From Perilla frutescens (lineage: Eukaryota > Streptophyta > Magnoliopsida > Lamiales > Lamiaceae): a stretch of 64,000 nucleotides of DNA. The stretch is taken from positions 33,096,664 through 33,160,663 of the forward strand of contig BRKX01000006.1 of NCBI GenBank assembly GCA_026008535.1, in the 5' to 3' direction. The translations under genes and the position numbers were made by a program. Shown here one piece after another: positions 45,377 through 57,147 of this stretch. The notes under the pieces are model-generated. The model saw only the letters and a program-made list of their open reading frames with translations, was not told the DNA's origin and ran no database searches. The number at the start of each line of letters is the position of its first letter. Within the stretch, counting starts at the first letter, position 1.

Positions 45377-48300
45377 TTATGTCACTTTCATAAAGTATCC
45401 GAGAACTAGACCCAGCAACCCAATGACGATTACAAATATGATAGAGACACCACCTTTGCTGTTATCGCGCTTCAACATTTCCTAAAAACACAACAACAAT
45501 AAATTACTCCTCAGATTCTAAATATCAAAATGGAGGCAGATCACAAACACAAGTAAAAAAAATATAATAGCTTTTGATGAAAACTCCATCTTTGAAATGC
45601 TGCAGAAAGTACATATATTGATGTATTTAACATAAATAAGATGTGATAAGTCATAGAGAACCTATGCAGAATTTGGACAAGAAGATGAAACAAAAATTAC
45701 ACAGCTTGTATCAATACCAGTACAAGGTGTTCATAAATAAACGGCCATTCTGTAGATGCAGTGTTTATAAGAAAAGAGCATCAAGAGAAAACTACTTTTG
45801 AGTACTCATAGATCTGCTTGAGCGCATAATATCAGATGTTCAAGGCAAACATAAAGTCATAAAGGAAACATAGAGCATTGAAAGACACACATGAAATGGA
45901 GCAATAAAAATAACTCAATATGCGCAAACTAAGAAGCATCGGATGATGTATTCCTCTCAAAATTACAATACTACGTACTTATGTCAATATGCATATAAAG
46001 TTTTTAAGCAAAAAAATAAATCAAAACCATCAATGGATAATTCACTAATACAAATAAGTTGAAGAACACCAAGTCAAGTCCACAATCAGGCATCCCATCA
46101 GATTAAACAAGGCCAAACAAATTAATAAGGCAGGCAGCAGGAATGGAAAGTATCAAATCTCTACAAAAAATCGGTCTTCACAGCATGTAATATTAATTTA
46201 TGCAATGGACATTTTAGGTAACATAAAGCTCTAACCAATTCTTGACGAAGCTTGTTACTCCTTTGGATTGCGGTAGCTTTCTCCTCAGTCAGTTTTGAAA
46301 TAAGAGGTTGTACCTAATATTTAAAATAAGAAATACTTTCATGAATTTGCCAAAATAAAATAAATTCATCACTTTATGTAGGAAAGCAAACGTAAAGAGC
46401 TCGAGGGAAGATTAGTGTAAAAAGTGCAAATACAATAATGTAATGTAGTAATGCCCCCTCCCTCATGGAATGAAAATGAAACAAGCGAACCAAAAAATAA
46501 CAAAAGAATTCAAAAAAATTATAGCACAACTAAGATTACTTTTATCCAACTTCAAGGTCAGGCTAGCCAGGTACCATACTTCAGAGAATTCAGACACAAT
46601 GTAATCTTATAAATTATAATCATTCTATACTTAAGCTCAATTTGGCTGATGATTAGGATCTTACAACAAGAAAAGGTCATATATCACTAGCACATGAATT
46701 CTAAAGTTCAAATGAAATGTTAAATTTTGAAGTATGGGGATTAGAAAACATAGTACCCTGTGTAAGTTTTTATTACATGATAGAGATAAAGTTTTTATTA
46801 CCTGACCAAGATTATGTATAAATTTTCCATATTGAATTTGCTGAAAGATTAATATATATTGATTCTATAAGTTATAAGAGCCAGAAATTTTTAGTTTAAT
46901 AAATGAGTTGGGATTTTCATCAAACTAAAGAAAGAAAACCCCGAAAAATAAGATGCCGCACATCTATCGCAAAAAATTACGACTTTGTATTTTCCAACAT
47001 GTTTTTACTTAACATTGGGGAAAAAAAAAATTAGAGTACAAAGTTGCTTATGGCCTCTGTAAATGGATAAAAGAATATGCCAACCAATAACAAGGTCATA
47101 GTTGTGATTTTGTCACGCTTAGTCATAAATCTAAAGATCTGGTAAAATGCTAGAAAGTCGCCATGAATATTGAAAGTGTAAAAGATCTATAAACGAATAA
47201 TAAAAGCAAACATCTAGTCCTTCAGATTTTTCCTCGAAATATATGTTAAGTAAATGAAGCAATGAAAAATAGGATCAAATGACACTTAAAGAAAGCAATG
47301 CAGACAAAAAGGCAATCCATGAGTAAAGAAAAAAGGAACAGAGAATCATCTAAATAAATAAATGCAATATAATGCAATTTAAGAATATGAAGGGAGTGTG
47401 CGAGGTTGCCTTGCCTTGTGGCGATGTGTCATGATAATCAAGTAAAAATATGGTAGCATGCCCATAAAAACACAAAGGGTGGCCAGAGATTCTAAGTCAA
47501 AAGAAAGTGCCATAGTATTTGTGTGCAAAATGAATAATTGTATAATAAAAATGCTAGAAATTATCGTAGAAACCTCAATGCCATTATCTATCATTGTGGA
47601 ACCCTGTGAACCCTCTTCTGATCGCTCTACAGCAGGAGAGGATGTTTGAGGCGCTGCAACATAAACCACTTTTAACTTGCATTCTTCAACATGACCTTGA
47701 TCCTTGGCAAACTACACAAATCAATAATAATTAATCCCAAAAATAATGCCTGACAACCATCGGTAATCCAACATTACTAGATGGAATATAACTTCACTAA
47801 TAATTCATAACTTATATCCATAACTGACTATTTACAACCTAGGAGGCTAGGAGTGGCTTTTGAGTAATGTTGATCCACACCTATCCTATATCAATCCAGT
47901 TTAATTCACATTCTTCTTTTAGGATCCTTTTAGATAAGTAAACTTAGAGCTATGGATTCCAAATTAATTATAAGAACTAAGAACATAATAAAAAATTTGG
48001 AGTGATAACTCATGTGAAGTTATTTGAAGACAGCTCCCAAATCCTCCTTTGAAATCCACATGAAACTTATCAAGACAAAATTATCTATTCCTTTCATTAC
48101 TTAATCAGTTGAAGCATTGTGCTACAAGAAGATACAATTCGATGAATTTACTTCTAGTTAATTGACAGTCAATTGAATTTCATCTATTTAATAAATTAAT
48201 TTCATTCACTAATTATAAATTTAATTAATTGAAAAGTGGAGTTGCAGTTACCATGCTTGTTCAACATATTCAGTGTATATAGTACAAATAATCTGTTAAA

Positions 48301-48952
48301 AGTTAAAACATAGTTGAATTCAAACTATTTCATTTAGTAACTGATAAATATGAGCTATCTGGTGATGTTATTGAAAACTACCATGATCACAAGCTTATAC
48401 ATTAACTGATAAATATGAGCTATCTGGTGATGTTATTGAAAACTACCATGATCACAAACTTATATGAGAAGTATAGACAATCTCATAATCAAGGAAATTG
48501 TATATGTGCTATAATTAGGAGAAAAAAAAATCAAACTTTAAATTTATTTATAACTATAGAACTCCTTGCTTTAGATATGGATGAGTTGATGGTAAATATT
48601 CAGTATTTGGCTCTCTAGTGTATGTTATTTGCAAAATGAGTTTCTCCAATACATGAAACAAAGAAGGTATAAGCCGAAAATCAGAAAAATGGCTTGAGGC
48701 TTTTGTAAGGGTGAGTTACTTAAAATGGAGAATTTAGCAAGTAATTTTGGTAATAAATAAAAAAGGCAGCCCAATTGAGATTGATGGCAGGGAAGTCCTA
48801 GAGTCAAGGAGGGAGCTAACCATGAGCAAGGGCCCCCCTCAATTTTATTTATTTATTTATAGTATCACTAGAGATTTTCTCCTTTTTATTCTGGTTCCCA
48901 ACTTTTATTTTTATGGAGCTTTTACTATATATTTTAGCTTTAGTCTTACTGA

Positions 48953-48989
<37 letters not shown>

Positions 48990-51900
48990 GTGGTATTAAC
49001 ATGTGTCCCCACGTGAGTGGCCCACGTGCACCCCACGCACGGCGCGTGGGGGACACATGCCCATCCTTTGTTTTTCTCTTTTCATTTTTTATTTCTTTTT
49101 TTACATTTTTCTCCAAAACTATATATTGTAAAATGAAAGTGATTTAATTATTTTTATCAGAAGACTTGAATAGTGCACTCACGCGACGCTAACGAGTGGG
49201 CTCCTGGACCGCACTCGGCAATTAATATTTTCAAAATAAATATATACCCTAAAATTTGTGCTCGTCAATTAATTTTTTCGAAATAAATGTATACCCTAAA
49301 ATTAAAGTAATTTAATTTATTTTTTTTATTCGGCATCTCGCACAGTGCACTCGCTCGTGCATTGCACTCCATAATTAATTTTTTCAAATTAAAATAAACC
49401 CTAATTAGGATTAATAAATCCAAAAAATTCTAACCCCTAAAAAAATAAAAAAAATCTAAAACCTCTAACCCCCACCCCCAAAATAAAACCTAAAAAAATT
49501 CTAAGGATCCTAAAAAAAACTAAACCCTGAAGAAACCATAAACCCTAAGCTCTAAATATTAATTGAAAATTCTAACCCCTAAAAAACTAAAAAAAATCTA
49601 AAACCTCTAACCCCCACCCCCACCCCCACCCCCAAAATAAAACCTAAAAAAATTCTAAGGATCCTAAAAAAAACTAAACACTGAAAAAACCATAAACCCT
49701 AAGCTCTAAATATTAATTGTGATAAAAAATTCTAATTTAGATTAAATAAACTCATTATAAGACAAGTGACAGACATGATACTTTTAAGGAAACATGTGGT
49801 ACTTTTGGACGTTATGAGTGATACTTTTTAGAGTTATCGGTGATACTTGTTTTGCCGAGTTCTTTTTGGGGAATGGGGCATGTCAACCCACAAAATGGGG
49901 CGGGTTGACCTGCGAATTTGACCAAATGTTGACCCATTGTGATGAGTACCTCAGTACATCGTCGCGTGTGCTGAATACTTTCCCAATATATATACATATA
50001 TTGGATCTCTCTCACTTTAAATTTTGTCTTCATCTATGACTAGAGTGACTTTATGGCTATTTAGGGTCTATATCCAAAAGACCAGAGACATTGAAAAAGG
50101 TAAAGGCCACATAATTAAAATACATTGGATGAAATGGAAGATGACGCCATAATTCTTAGGAGGCATACCTCCGGAATAAAATGGAATTGTTACAAGACTA
50201 CTCAACCAGCTATACTTCTGGCTTGGGATGTTGGACCATATAGGAAACATATGATACGATGGTGGTTTCAGAGATGCATATGTGCATATGTTATTGTGGA
50301 TGTTGGAAAACACTCAAGGATAGAATATTCAAATAAAAAAAATTGAAATGTTCATTAGGTATAGATACCATAGAGAATAAGATTAAAGAGAGACATCGCA
50401 TGATTTGATCATGTGTAGAGGAGACCGAACATGACCTCAAATCTAAAAATCATAGATTGGTATAGAAGCCGTTGAAACTTCGGTGAAGGTGGTAAATCCG
50501 TAGAGGAAGACTTTCTACACTTTGATTAAGCGATAATGTGTGAGAAGATCATGTATTTTCCAGAACAAATATTGTGTTAGTTTGCGGATTTCTGTGTAAC
50601 CGATGGAAAGCTCTTTGAGTGCGATAGTGATTATAATGATGGTGATGATGATAGTGGTTATTATTTAAGAGAATAACTAATTTAAGATATGAAAAAAAAA
50701 ATCTATATAAGGACTCTCCAGAAAAGAGTTAACAAATTATTTTATAGCAAGTATTAATTTAGCATATTTGTCAAACTGTGAACAGTAAGATACATGAGTC
50801 ATTAGGTTATGGAGTATTAATTCTTGAAGGTTTTGCTATATTCTGTTATAATTCTTGTAAATTATTCATTCCTTAAATATGAATTAGCTTTTTTAAGGTT
50901 CTAAAAGTCAGCATTATCACAGAATTGTAAATGGAAATATCAACTTATATTCTGTTACTTACTAGTTAAAAATTAATGCATAATAAATCTGATAGTTTAT
51001 TTTTAATTATTAAGTATATTGCTATTCCCAACATTCAAACAAAAGGAAAGATTAAAATACCTTCCAAGTTATTAGGAGTTTCCATACCACAATCATAAAT
51101 AGCTACAACGCACCTTTTTTTTCTTTCTTTCGAGATAATACAATGCTTCTTCTAGGTTCTTTCATTTCTGATCAGTTTTTTTAAGCACTTTCCAATCTTT
51201 ATTAGCAGTTAAAATCCAAGTATTAGAGAGTTAATGCATAAACAAATCTTACTGTTTCGGGAGTAATGTCTTTAGGATTAATATTAGGGCTGACCACTAT
51301 ACTCTGAAGCAAAAACTTATCCTTGCATTGCATATCACTGGGAGCCTCCTTTTGTGCTTGCATTGTCACTACAATAACAAGGAAAGATATGAAAACCTAT
51401 CGACAAATGGTCTTCAGTTTAACTACGAAAACATTAACAGACAAGGCAAGCTTAGAAATTTGTAAGTTTCAAATACCAATCAAGTACATTAGGAGAGAAA
51501 TGAATATGGCATTCAATTTATCAAAGTGATTTTAGATACTAAATATAATAGGCAAGCACACTCCCTTGAACTATCTTAATCCAGATAAGAAGCCAAAAAA
51601 AACATTTATATATAATCAAACCTCTTCATTTTAGGATTTCATTATCTGTATTTGTTAGCTTAGTTTAAAAAGGCGCAAGGCGCACTAAGGCACAAACTGC
51701 CCTAGCCTATGCACAGAGCGGCGCAGGCGCGGGCTTTTAGTAGGCGAGGCGCACCAATATTTATATGATGATATATAAATATTTATATATTTGATTGTGT
51801 ATTTTGTAATTTTTTTATTGTATAATTTAGGGCTGTGCAAAACCCAAACCGACCGAATGGACCGGACCGGACCGACCGAATTTTGTTAATTTCGGTCGGT

Positions 51901-53852
51901 TTTTTTATATAATTCGGTCGGTCCGGTCTTCAAAATAAAGGAACGAAAATATAATCGGTCGGTCCGGTCATGAAAAAATGTTCAATCGGTCGGACCGGAC
52001 TGACCGAAATAAATATGTATTTCTATATAAATTTTATATTTCTAATATTAAATAAATTTCTAATCTATAAGCTGTAAAGAGTAAAGGTTAAAATAAATAG
52101 AAATAAAATATAATTCTTATTCCTAATCTAATTCAGAAATCCTAGATCTAGAACGAGAGAAACTAAGAGAGAATCACAGTGTCATATTAACTCTCCTCCC
52201 CGTCATCGTCGAATCGCCGACATCGAGCCCCCAACCTCGGGCAAGAAGCCTCATCGCTGCCAACTCCTCAAGCCACAAGCCTCATCATCACCAACTACGC
52301 CTAAGAGTCAGGTATGAACGCCTCTTCTTTCTGCTCCTCATTGTCGCTGTTCAGCCCGCCATCACCGTCGCAGCACCGCTACTGTTCAGCCCATCGTCGG
52401 TGCCACTAACTACTGCTTCAGCGATAAGTTTTATTATTTTTGTTTGCTTTATGATTTTGGAATTTGGTCATGGAGATGGTGTGTCGTGAGGTGAGGTGAG
52501 CGGGGGGGGGGGGGGGGGGGGGCGAGAGCAGCAACCCAGTTTTACTTCATTACTTGTGGAGAATTGGAGATGTACGATGTCAGATGTGCCTCAACTTAAG
52601 AATATAGGAATTTAAACCAAAAACTTGAGAAAAAAAACATATAATCGGTCTGACCGACCGAACCGACCGAATACTTCGGTCGGTCTTCGGTTCGGTCTTA
52701 TCTTTACAATCGGTCTGTTCGGCCCAAAAAAATAATTGTCTCGGTCCATTCGGTCATCCCAACTCGGTCTGGTCTTCAACCGGACCGACCGTTTGCACAG
52801 CCCTAGTGTAATTGATTCGAGTAATATTATATTGAGCACAGTACTATTAGTGAGGCCCACAGTTCAATAAAAAACCCAGCCCACAATCAATTACTAAAAC
52901 CATAAATTAAATAATAAGATCTTCTCTCTCTCATGTCAAGAAGCGCGGCATCTTTTTTCTTTTTCATCTTCGTTCACAACTGCTGCCCTACTTCCATGAT
53001 TCAGCCAGATGGCGACGCGGCAGAGGGCGGCACGGCAGAGGGCGGTGCGGTAGAGGCAGCGCCTGGGTGCGCCTCACGCGCTTTTGCGAGCCTAGGCACG
53101 CCTGGGTTGGCTTTCCGTAGGTGACCGCGCCTGATCGAAAAAAAAAGCCCTAAAGCCGTGCTTCGCATTTTTTGCGGGCCTACTAAGTTTCTTAGATCTA
53201 AATTATCTGACACTCTGGCTCTTTCTTCGAACTACCTAACCCCCAGATTCAATTCAATGCCAATTCTTAAGTAACTTTCTGGACAACATATTCTCTCAGA
53301 GCTATTTGCTCTGTATTAATGTTGCAAATCAAAAAAAAAGAAAAAAAGAAAATATTCACTATGAAGCTGTTCCTAGCACATCATGCTACTGAACATCTTA
53401 TCCTCGTTGCATACAAATCAGTTTGATTCAAAAGGCTACTGAAACTAAATTGGTTTCGCAGACAACTCAGTGGCGATATTCATTCATAAATAGCCTCAGT
53501 TAAATAGTTAAAACATTTTCTGAGCGCCTTTTCAATAAACCGAGCTAGTTTTTGAAACGAGCTGAAGTATCAGTCATAGGATACTAAATATGTTCATATA
53601 ATGATAGTTTTTTAAAAAGCGGCACAACAAAACAACACCCAACACAAATTATGTAGTTTTACAAATACAGGAAGCCAGCAATTAATCGGATAAAAAAGGA
53701 AATGCATGATGAATTACCAAGGATTTCGCTTGATGAACGGGGCAATATAACTCCTGTGTTTGGTCTGACGCAATATTTCTTGGGATTCGTCGTCTTAACC
53801 TAAGCACAGATTAGTTTAAAACCACTCCATAAAATTTCTCAAGTAAAAAAGG

Positions 53853-53883
<31 letters not shown>

Positions 53884-54180
53884 CAAGAACCAGAACGCTC
53901 TATAATCCAATCACGATCTTGAAACCCAAATTTCATTATAAAAATAAAATAGGGGAAATAAACGTACCTTGAAAGCCACATGATTATCAGTCTGATTCGA
54001 TGCTTGAATAGAGCAAGAGATCTGCTTATTCACCTCAACTGAAATAAACAATAAAAAAGAGAAATAAAGATCAACAAACTTATAAAACGGAATTCAACCA
54101 TATTTAAATTCTTGCATGAACTACTTACATGAGAATTTCAATTCCAATGGGTCGACAATGAGAAGCTCCCCAGAACTCAT
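45377..54180 (-). CDS. VAP27: VAP27-type ER membrane contact-site protein
   Basis: Seven exons were reconstructed (minus strand): 54180-54129, 54038-53968, 53799-53718, 51368-51253, 47711-47574, 46313-46236 and 45481-45377. All introns are GT-AG and the 642 coding bases give 213 residues. Residues 1-~125 are the MSP domain: MSSGELLIVDPLELKF, QTDNHVAFKVKTTNPKKYCV, MQCKDKFLLQS; the KTTNPKKYCVRPN and CKDKF stretches are the FFAT-binding face. Residues ~154-185 form a coiled coil (KLTEEKATAIQ..NKLRQEL). Residues 191-210 form a C-terminal membrane anchor with a G-LVL-G motif. The protein sits in the ER and tethers partners carrying FFAT motifs. The linker between MSP and coiled coil is shorter than I recall for Arabidopsis VAP27-1. 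Nothing indicates inactivation, though long introns are full of repeats. Confidence 0.95.
48339..48468. repeat. 65 bp tandem duplication in VAP27 intron 4
   Basis: Two almost identical 65 bp units start aactgataaatatgagctat at 48339 and 48404. Near-identity suggests a recent local duplication. Confidence 0.9.
48955..48986. repeat. (TA)n microsatellite
   Basis: A pure TA run in VAP27 intron 4. It is followed by an imperfect palindrome with acatgtgtcccc/ggggacacatg arms (about 49000-49061) around CACGTG-containing sequence. Confidence 0.9.
49426..49718. repeat. Tandem duplication of telomere-like, C-rich sequence
   Basis: Two units of ~140-150 bp (49426-49565 and 49566-49718) share aaattctaacccctaaa, cctctaacccccaccccc, ggatcctaaaaaaaactaaa and cataaaccctaagctctaaa. 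Unit 2 has extra CCCCCA repeats. The aaaccctaa words resemble degenerate plant telomere repeats, but there is no regular heptamer array. Confidence 0.8.
50340..50690 (+). mobile_element. Probable LINE 3' tail
   Basis: The frame ENKIKERHRMI is followed by a shifted CVEETEH/RRPNMTSNL, KIIDWYRSR and a GGKSVEEDF stretch, ending in a (GATGAT)-like simple repeat and an A-rich run (50641-50700). This is the pattern of the C-terminal end of plant L1-type reverse transcriptases and their short-repeat tails. Weak; no catalytic motif is present. Confidence 0.3.
50995..51155. repeat. Segment duplicated at 55581-55741
   Basis: About 160 bases in VAP27 intron 4 recur at 55581-55741, upstream of the gene, in the same orientation at roughly 93-95% identity by eye. 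Shared text includes cattcaaacaaaaggaa, ccataccacaatcataaat and agctacaacgcacc. Confidence 0.88.
51828..52805. mobile_element. Non-autonomous hAT element in VAP27 intron 3
   Basis: 978 bp with terminal inverted repeats TAGGGCTGTGCAAA / TTTGCACAGCCCTA and an 8 bp target duplication gtataatt (51820-51827) / gtgtaatt (52806-52813, one mismatch), diagnostic of hAT. Subterminal CGGTCGGTCCGGTC-type repeats occur at both ends. The middle (52190-52400) is GC-richer, like a leader exon of an autonomous parent; no transposase is encoded. Confidence 0.9.
52502..52522 (+). repeat. Run of 21 G
   Basis: Twenty-one consecutive G on the plus strand (C on the VAP27 transcript strand), inside the hAT element. 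It could form a G-quadruplex, or its length could be a sequencing artefact. Confidence 0.85.
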
Positions 54181-54354
54181 TTTTTCGAAATTACTTATGG
54201 AAAACAGTTAAAAAATGAAAATAAAATTTGCAGTGCGTTTTTTATGTAGAGGTTTTTTTTTTCCCCTTTGTAGGATTATTTGGGCAAAGGGGAATTTGTG
54301 GGGTGATCCGAACATTTCTCAAAAGCAGGAGATGGAAACTAGAGTTGTGGTTTT

Positions 54355-54870
54355 TATGTATACATTAAATATTAAATTGGAAATAATAGACAGGATCCGT
54401 GTTATGTATACATTAACGCAATGTTTGGTAGCCTAAATAAAGGCATATTAGTATAAGTATTCAGCAAGAACTGTGTGTTTGGTAGCCATTATTCGTTCAC
54501 GCGAGGCCCGGTCTTAACGCGAGGCCCGGGGTGTAATTTACTGATTCGGCTGGATAATGTATCCGACACCCCCTCGGATACAGTTTCTGGCGTAGCAATC
54601 TTAGTATATATATGCCTTTATCTAGGCTATCAAACATTGCCTAAACTAATTTACTCATTCCAGAATTTAGTCTACCAAATAAAACAATGTACCAAACAGA
54701 TGTGTGAAACAATCTTAGTATATTTATCTTAATAACCAAACACACAATTAAAATAGCTAATACGCAATTATCTTTCAAAGCAATCCAGATTTTATTAATG
54801 TGGGTATATCCGTACCAGTATACCAAACATTGCCTAAATATTAAATTGGAAATAATAGACAGGATCCGTG
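54355..54870. repeat. 48 bp tandem duplication split by a MITE
   Basis: The unit tatgtatacattaa + atattaaattggaaataat + agacaggatccgtg starts at 54355 and again at 54403. The second copy is interrupted after tatgtatacattaa by the MITE at 54417-54834 and resumes at 54838. The duplication therefore predates the MITE. Confidence 0.88.
54417..54834. mobile_element. Tourist-like MITE upstream of VAP27
   Basis: 418 bp with terminal inverted repeats (C/G)GCAATGTTTGGTA and target duplication taa on both sides (54414-54416; 54835-54837), as in PIF/Harbinger Tourist elements. Inner copies of the same inverted motif (gtgtgtttggtagcc near 54473; aaccaaacacac near 54733) suggest a nested or composite MITE. 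It begins about 240 bases upstream of the VAP27 ATG. Confidence 0.85.
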
Positions 54871-55580
54871 CACATGCATTATAGCTGACAAAAAAATACG
54901 GTCATACCGAATTTACGATATATCGATTTTTCGGTAATGTATGATGCTTTACCGGAATTTTACAGTAAGGTAAACGTATGAATTTTTAAAAATTAAGGTA
55001 TACCAGTATATACCGAAAGTTCGACATAGTGTATATACCGTACTACATTGGTATATACCGGCACATCGGTACATACCGTATTTCGAATTTAATATATATT
55101 TATATATATACATATACATATACATATATATGTGTGTATATTTTGTATATCTATAATACAATATTAAGTAAGTTTATCATAAAAGTTATGTTTTGATATT
55201 TAATTTAATACCTAAATTATAATTAAACATGAACTATTTGAATTAAATATAATAAATAATAATTTTCTATTTTTCCGATCAACAAAATTAAAATTAAAAT
55301 GAATAATCAATACAAATTAAAATAAAATGATATATGCGTAAATTATAAGATATAAAATTATTTCAATAGAATAAAAGATAAATTTAATTATGTAATGCAT
55401 AATCTTTTATTCTTCTTCAATTTTTAAAATTAAAAGTTAATAAGAATGATTGAAATGATTAAAAAAAAATGAGATATATTTATAAAAGTTCAGAAACATA
55501 TAATATTTAATATAATTTAATACTTAAATTATAATTAAAAATCAAACAATGTGAAATCAAATCTAATTATGCATCTTCTA

Positions 55581-55741
55581 GTTTATTTTTAGTTATTAAG
55601 TATATTGCTCTTCCCAACATTCAAACAAAAGGAATGATTAAAATACCTTCCAAGTTATAGGAATTTCCATACCACAATCATAAATAGCTACAACGCACCT
55701 TTTTTTTTCTTTCTTTTGAGGTAATACAGTGCATCTTCTAG
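55581..55741. repeat. Copy of VAP27 intron segment flanked by 11 bp direct repeats
   Basis: This copy of the intron 4 segment (50995-51155) sits between two gcatcttctag repeats (ending at 55581 and 55741) within the TATACCG element. Confidence 0.8.
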
Positions 55742-55864
55742 TCAAATGTAATTATATTAGCTTATATTATTTTTCAATTTTTAAACTAAAACTCATGATA
55801 AATGATCTAAACATTTTAAAGAAAATGAGATATATTATTTAATAATATAATATTTAGTTTTAGT

Positions 55865-56880
55865 ATGTTTATTATGAATGTTTTGAAAATTATTAAATTT
55901 CATATAATTTAATACTTAAATTATAACTACAAATTGATTAATTTGAAATCAAATGTTATTGATAATCTTTTTTTTTTAATTTTACACTTAAAGTTATGGT
56001 GAATAGTAAAGAACAATATACTAAAATGAGATATTATAATACTTAGTATGTTCATCATAAAAGTTTAGGAAAATATTATATTTCATATAATTTAATACAA
56101 AACTCATACCTAAAAATTGAAAAATGTGAAATCAGATGTAATAAATAATAATATTATATTCTTCTTTAATCTTTAGACTAAAAATTATGATGAATTATCA
56201 AAAAAATTAAAATAAAATGAAATATGTTATACAATGGTATAATACTTAGTACGTTCAGTATAAATCTTTATGAAAATATTATATTTCATATAATTTAATA
56301 CAAAACTCCTAACTAAAAATTGAACAACATGTGAAATCAGATGTAATAAATAATAATGATATATTCTTCTTTAATCGTTAGAGTAAAAGTTATGATGAAT
56401 TATAAAAAAAATGAAACATGATATACAATGCTATAATACTTAGTATGTTCAACATAAATGTTTAGGAAAATATTATATTTCATATGATTTAATACAAAAC
56501 TCCTAATTAAAAATTGAAAAATGTGAAATCAAATGTAATATATAATAATCTTATATTCTTCTTTAATCTTTAGACTAAAAGTTATGATGAATTATCAAAA
56601 AAATTAAAATAAGATGAGATATGATATACAATGGTATAATAATTAGTATATGTTCATCATAAATATTTAGGAAAATATTGTATTTCATATAATTAATATA
56701 AAACTTCTAACTAAAAACAGAACAATGTGAAATCTAATGTAATAAATAATAATCTTATATTCTTCTTTAATCTTTAAACTAAAAGTTTTGATAAATTATT
56801 GAGAAATTAAAAAATAAAATGAGATATGCTATACAATACTATAATACTGAGTATATGTTCATCATAAACATTTAATATAA
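55865..56880. repeat. ~200 bp tandem repeat array
   Basis: Units begin gttcatcataaa(t)gtttaggaa at 56050, 56253, 56447, 56652 and 56857 (spacings 203, 194, 205, 205), with a more diverged unit near 55867. Each includes aaaatattatatttcatata and tcttctttaatctttagact-type text. Confidence 0.85.
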
Positions 56881-57147
56881 CGATAATTTCGATATACCGT
56901 GAAATGTCGGTATGATATGGACCGAAATATGGTTACAGTAAGGTATACCGAAGTAAGGTACGGTAAGATATACCGGAATAAAGGTATGGTAAATGTATGC
57001 ATTATGTGTCATATCGAACTTAAGGTATATCGAACCAAGGTATACCGGAGGTAAAGGTACGACAACGGTATGATTTCATATCGTAAATTAAGGTAAGGTA
57101 TAAGGTATGACAAAAAAAGTAAGATATGCCGTAGCTTGACACCTCTA

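Larger units (their letters stand above)
51660..53170. repeat. GCGC-rich outer repeat interrupted by a hAT element
   Basis: Sequence with aaggcgcaaggcgcac and gcgaggcgcacc (51670-51755), and a matching style gcgcctgggtgcgcctc, gcctaggcacgcctggg (53045-53105), lies on both sides of the hAT element at 51828-52805. The arms suggest a pre-existing inverted-repeat element in intron 3 that later received the hAT insertion. Termini were not resolved. Confidence 0.35.
54880..57147. mobile_element. TATACCG-rich non-autonomous DNA element
   Basis: Both ends are dense in tataccg/cggtata words (54895-55085 and 56885-57120). The right end, read inwards, begins TAGAGGTGTCAAGCTACGGC, similar to hAT termini; the left end near tagctgacaaaaaaatacgg is only loosely complementary. 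No target duplication was found, so class and limits are tentative. The interior is AT-rich with a ~200 bp tandem array. Confidence 0.5.

Noticed and set aside
47379..47573. Extension of the VAP27 exon 5 frame into the intron
   Set aside because: The open frame continues past the GT donor but would remove the coiled coil and membrane anchor found in exons 6-7, which join in frame at 47574.
49426..49718. Possible interstitial telomere
   Set aside because: No regular heptamer array; only scattered aaaccctaa words in a duplicated C-rich block.
53001..53213. Alanine/glycine-rich open frames near 53.0 kb on both strands
   Set aside because: They fall in a GCGC-rich repeat within VAP27 intron 3 and match no family.
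54880..57147. Firm hAT assignment of the TATACCG element
   Set aside because: The right end resembles a hAT terminus but no 8 bp target duplication or good matching left terminus was found, so only a tentative label was given.
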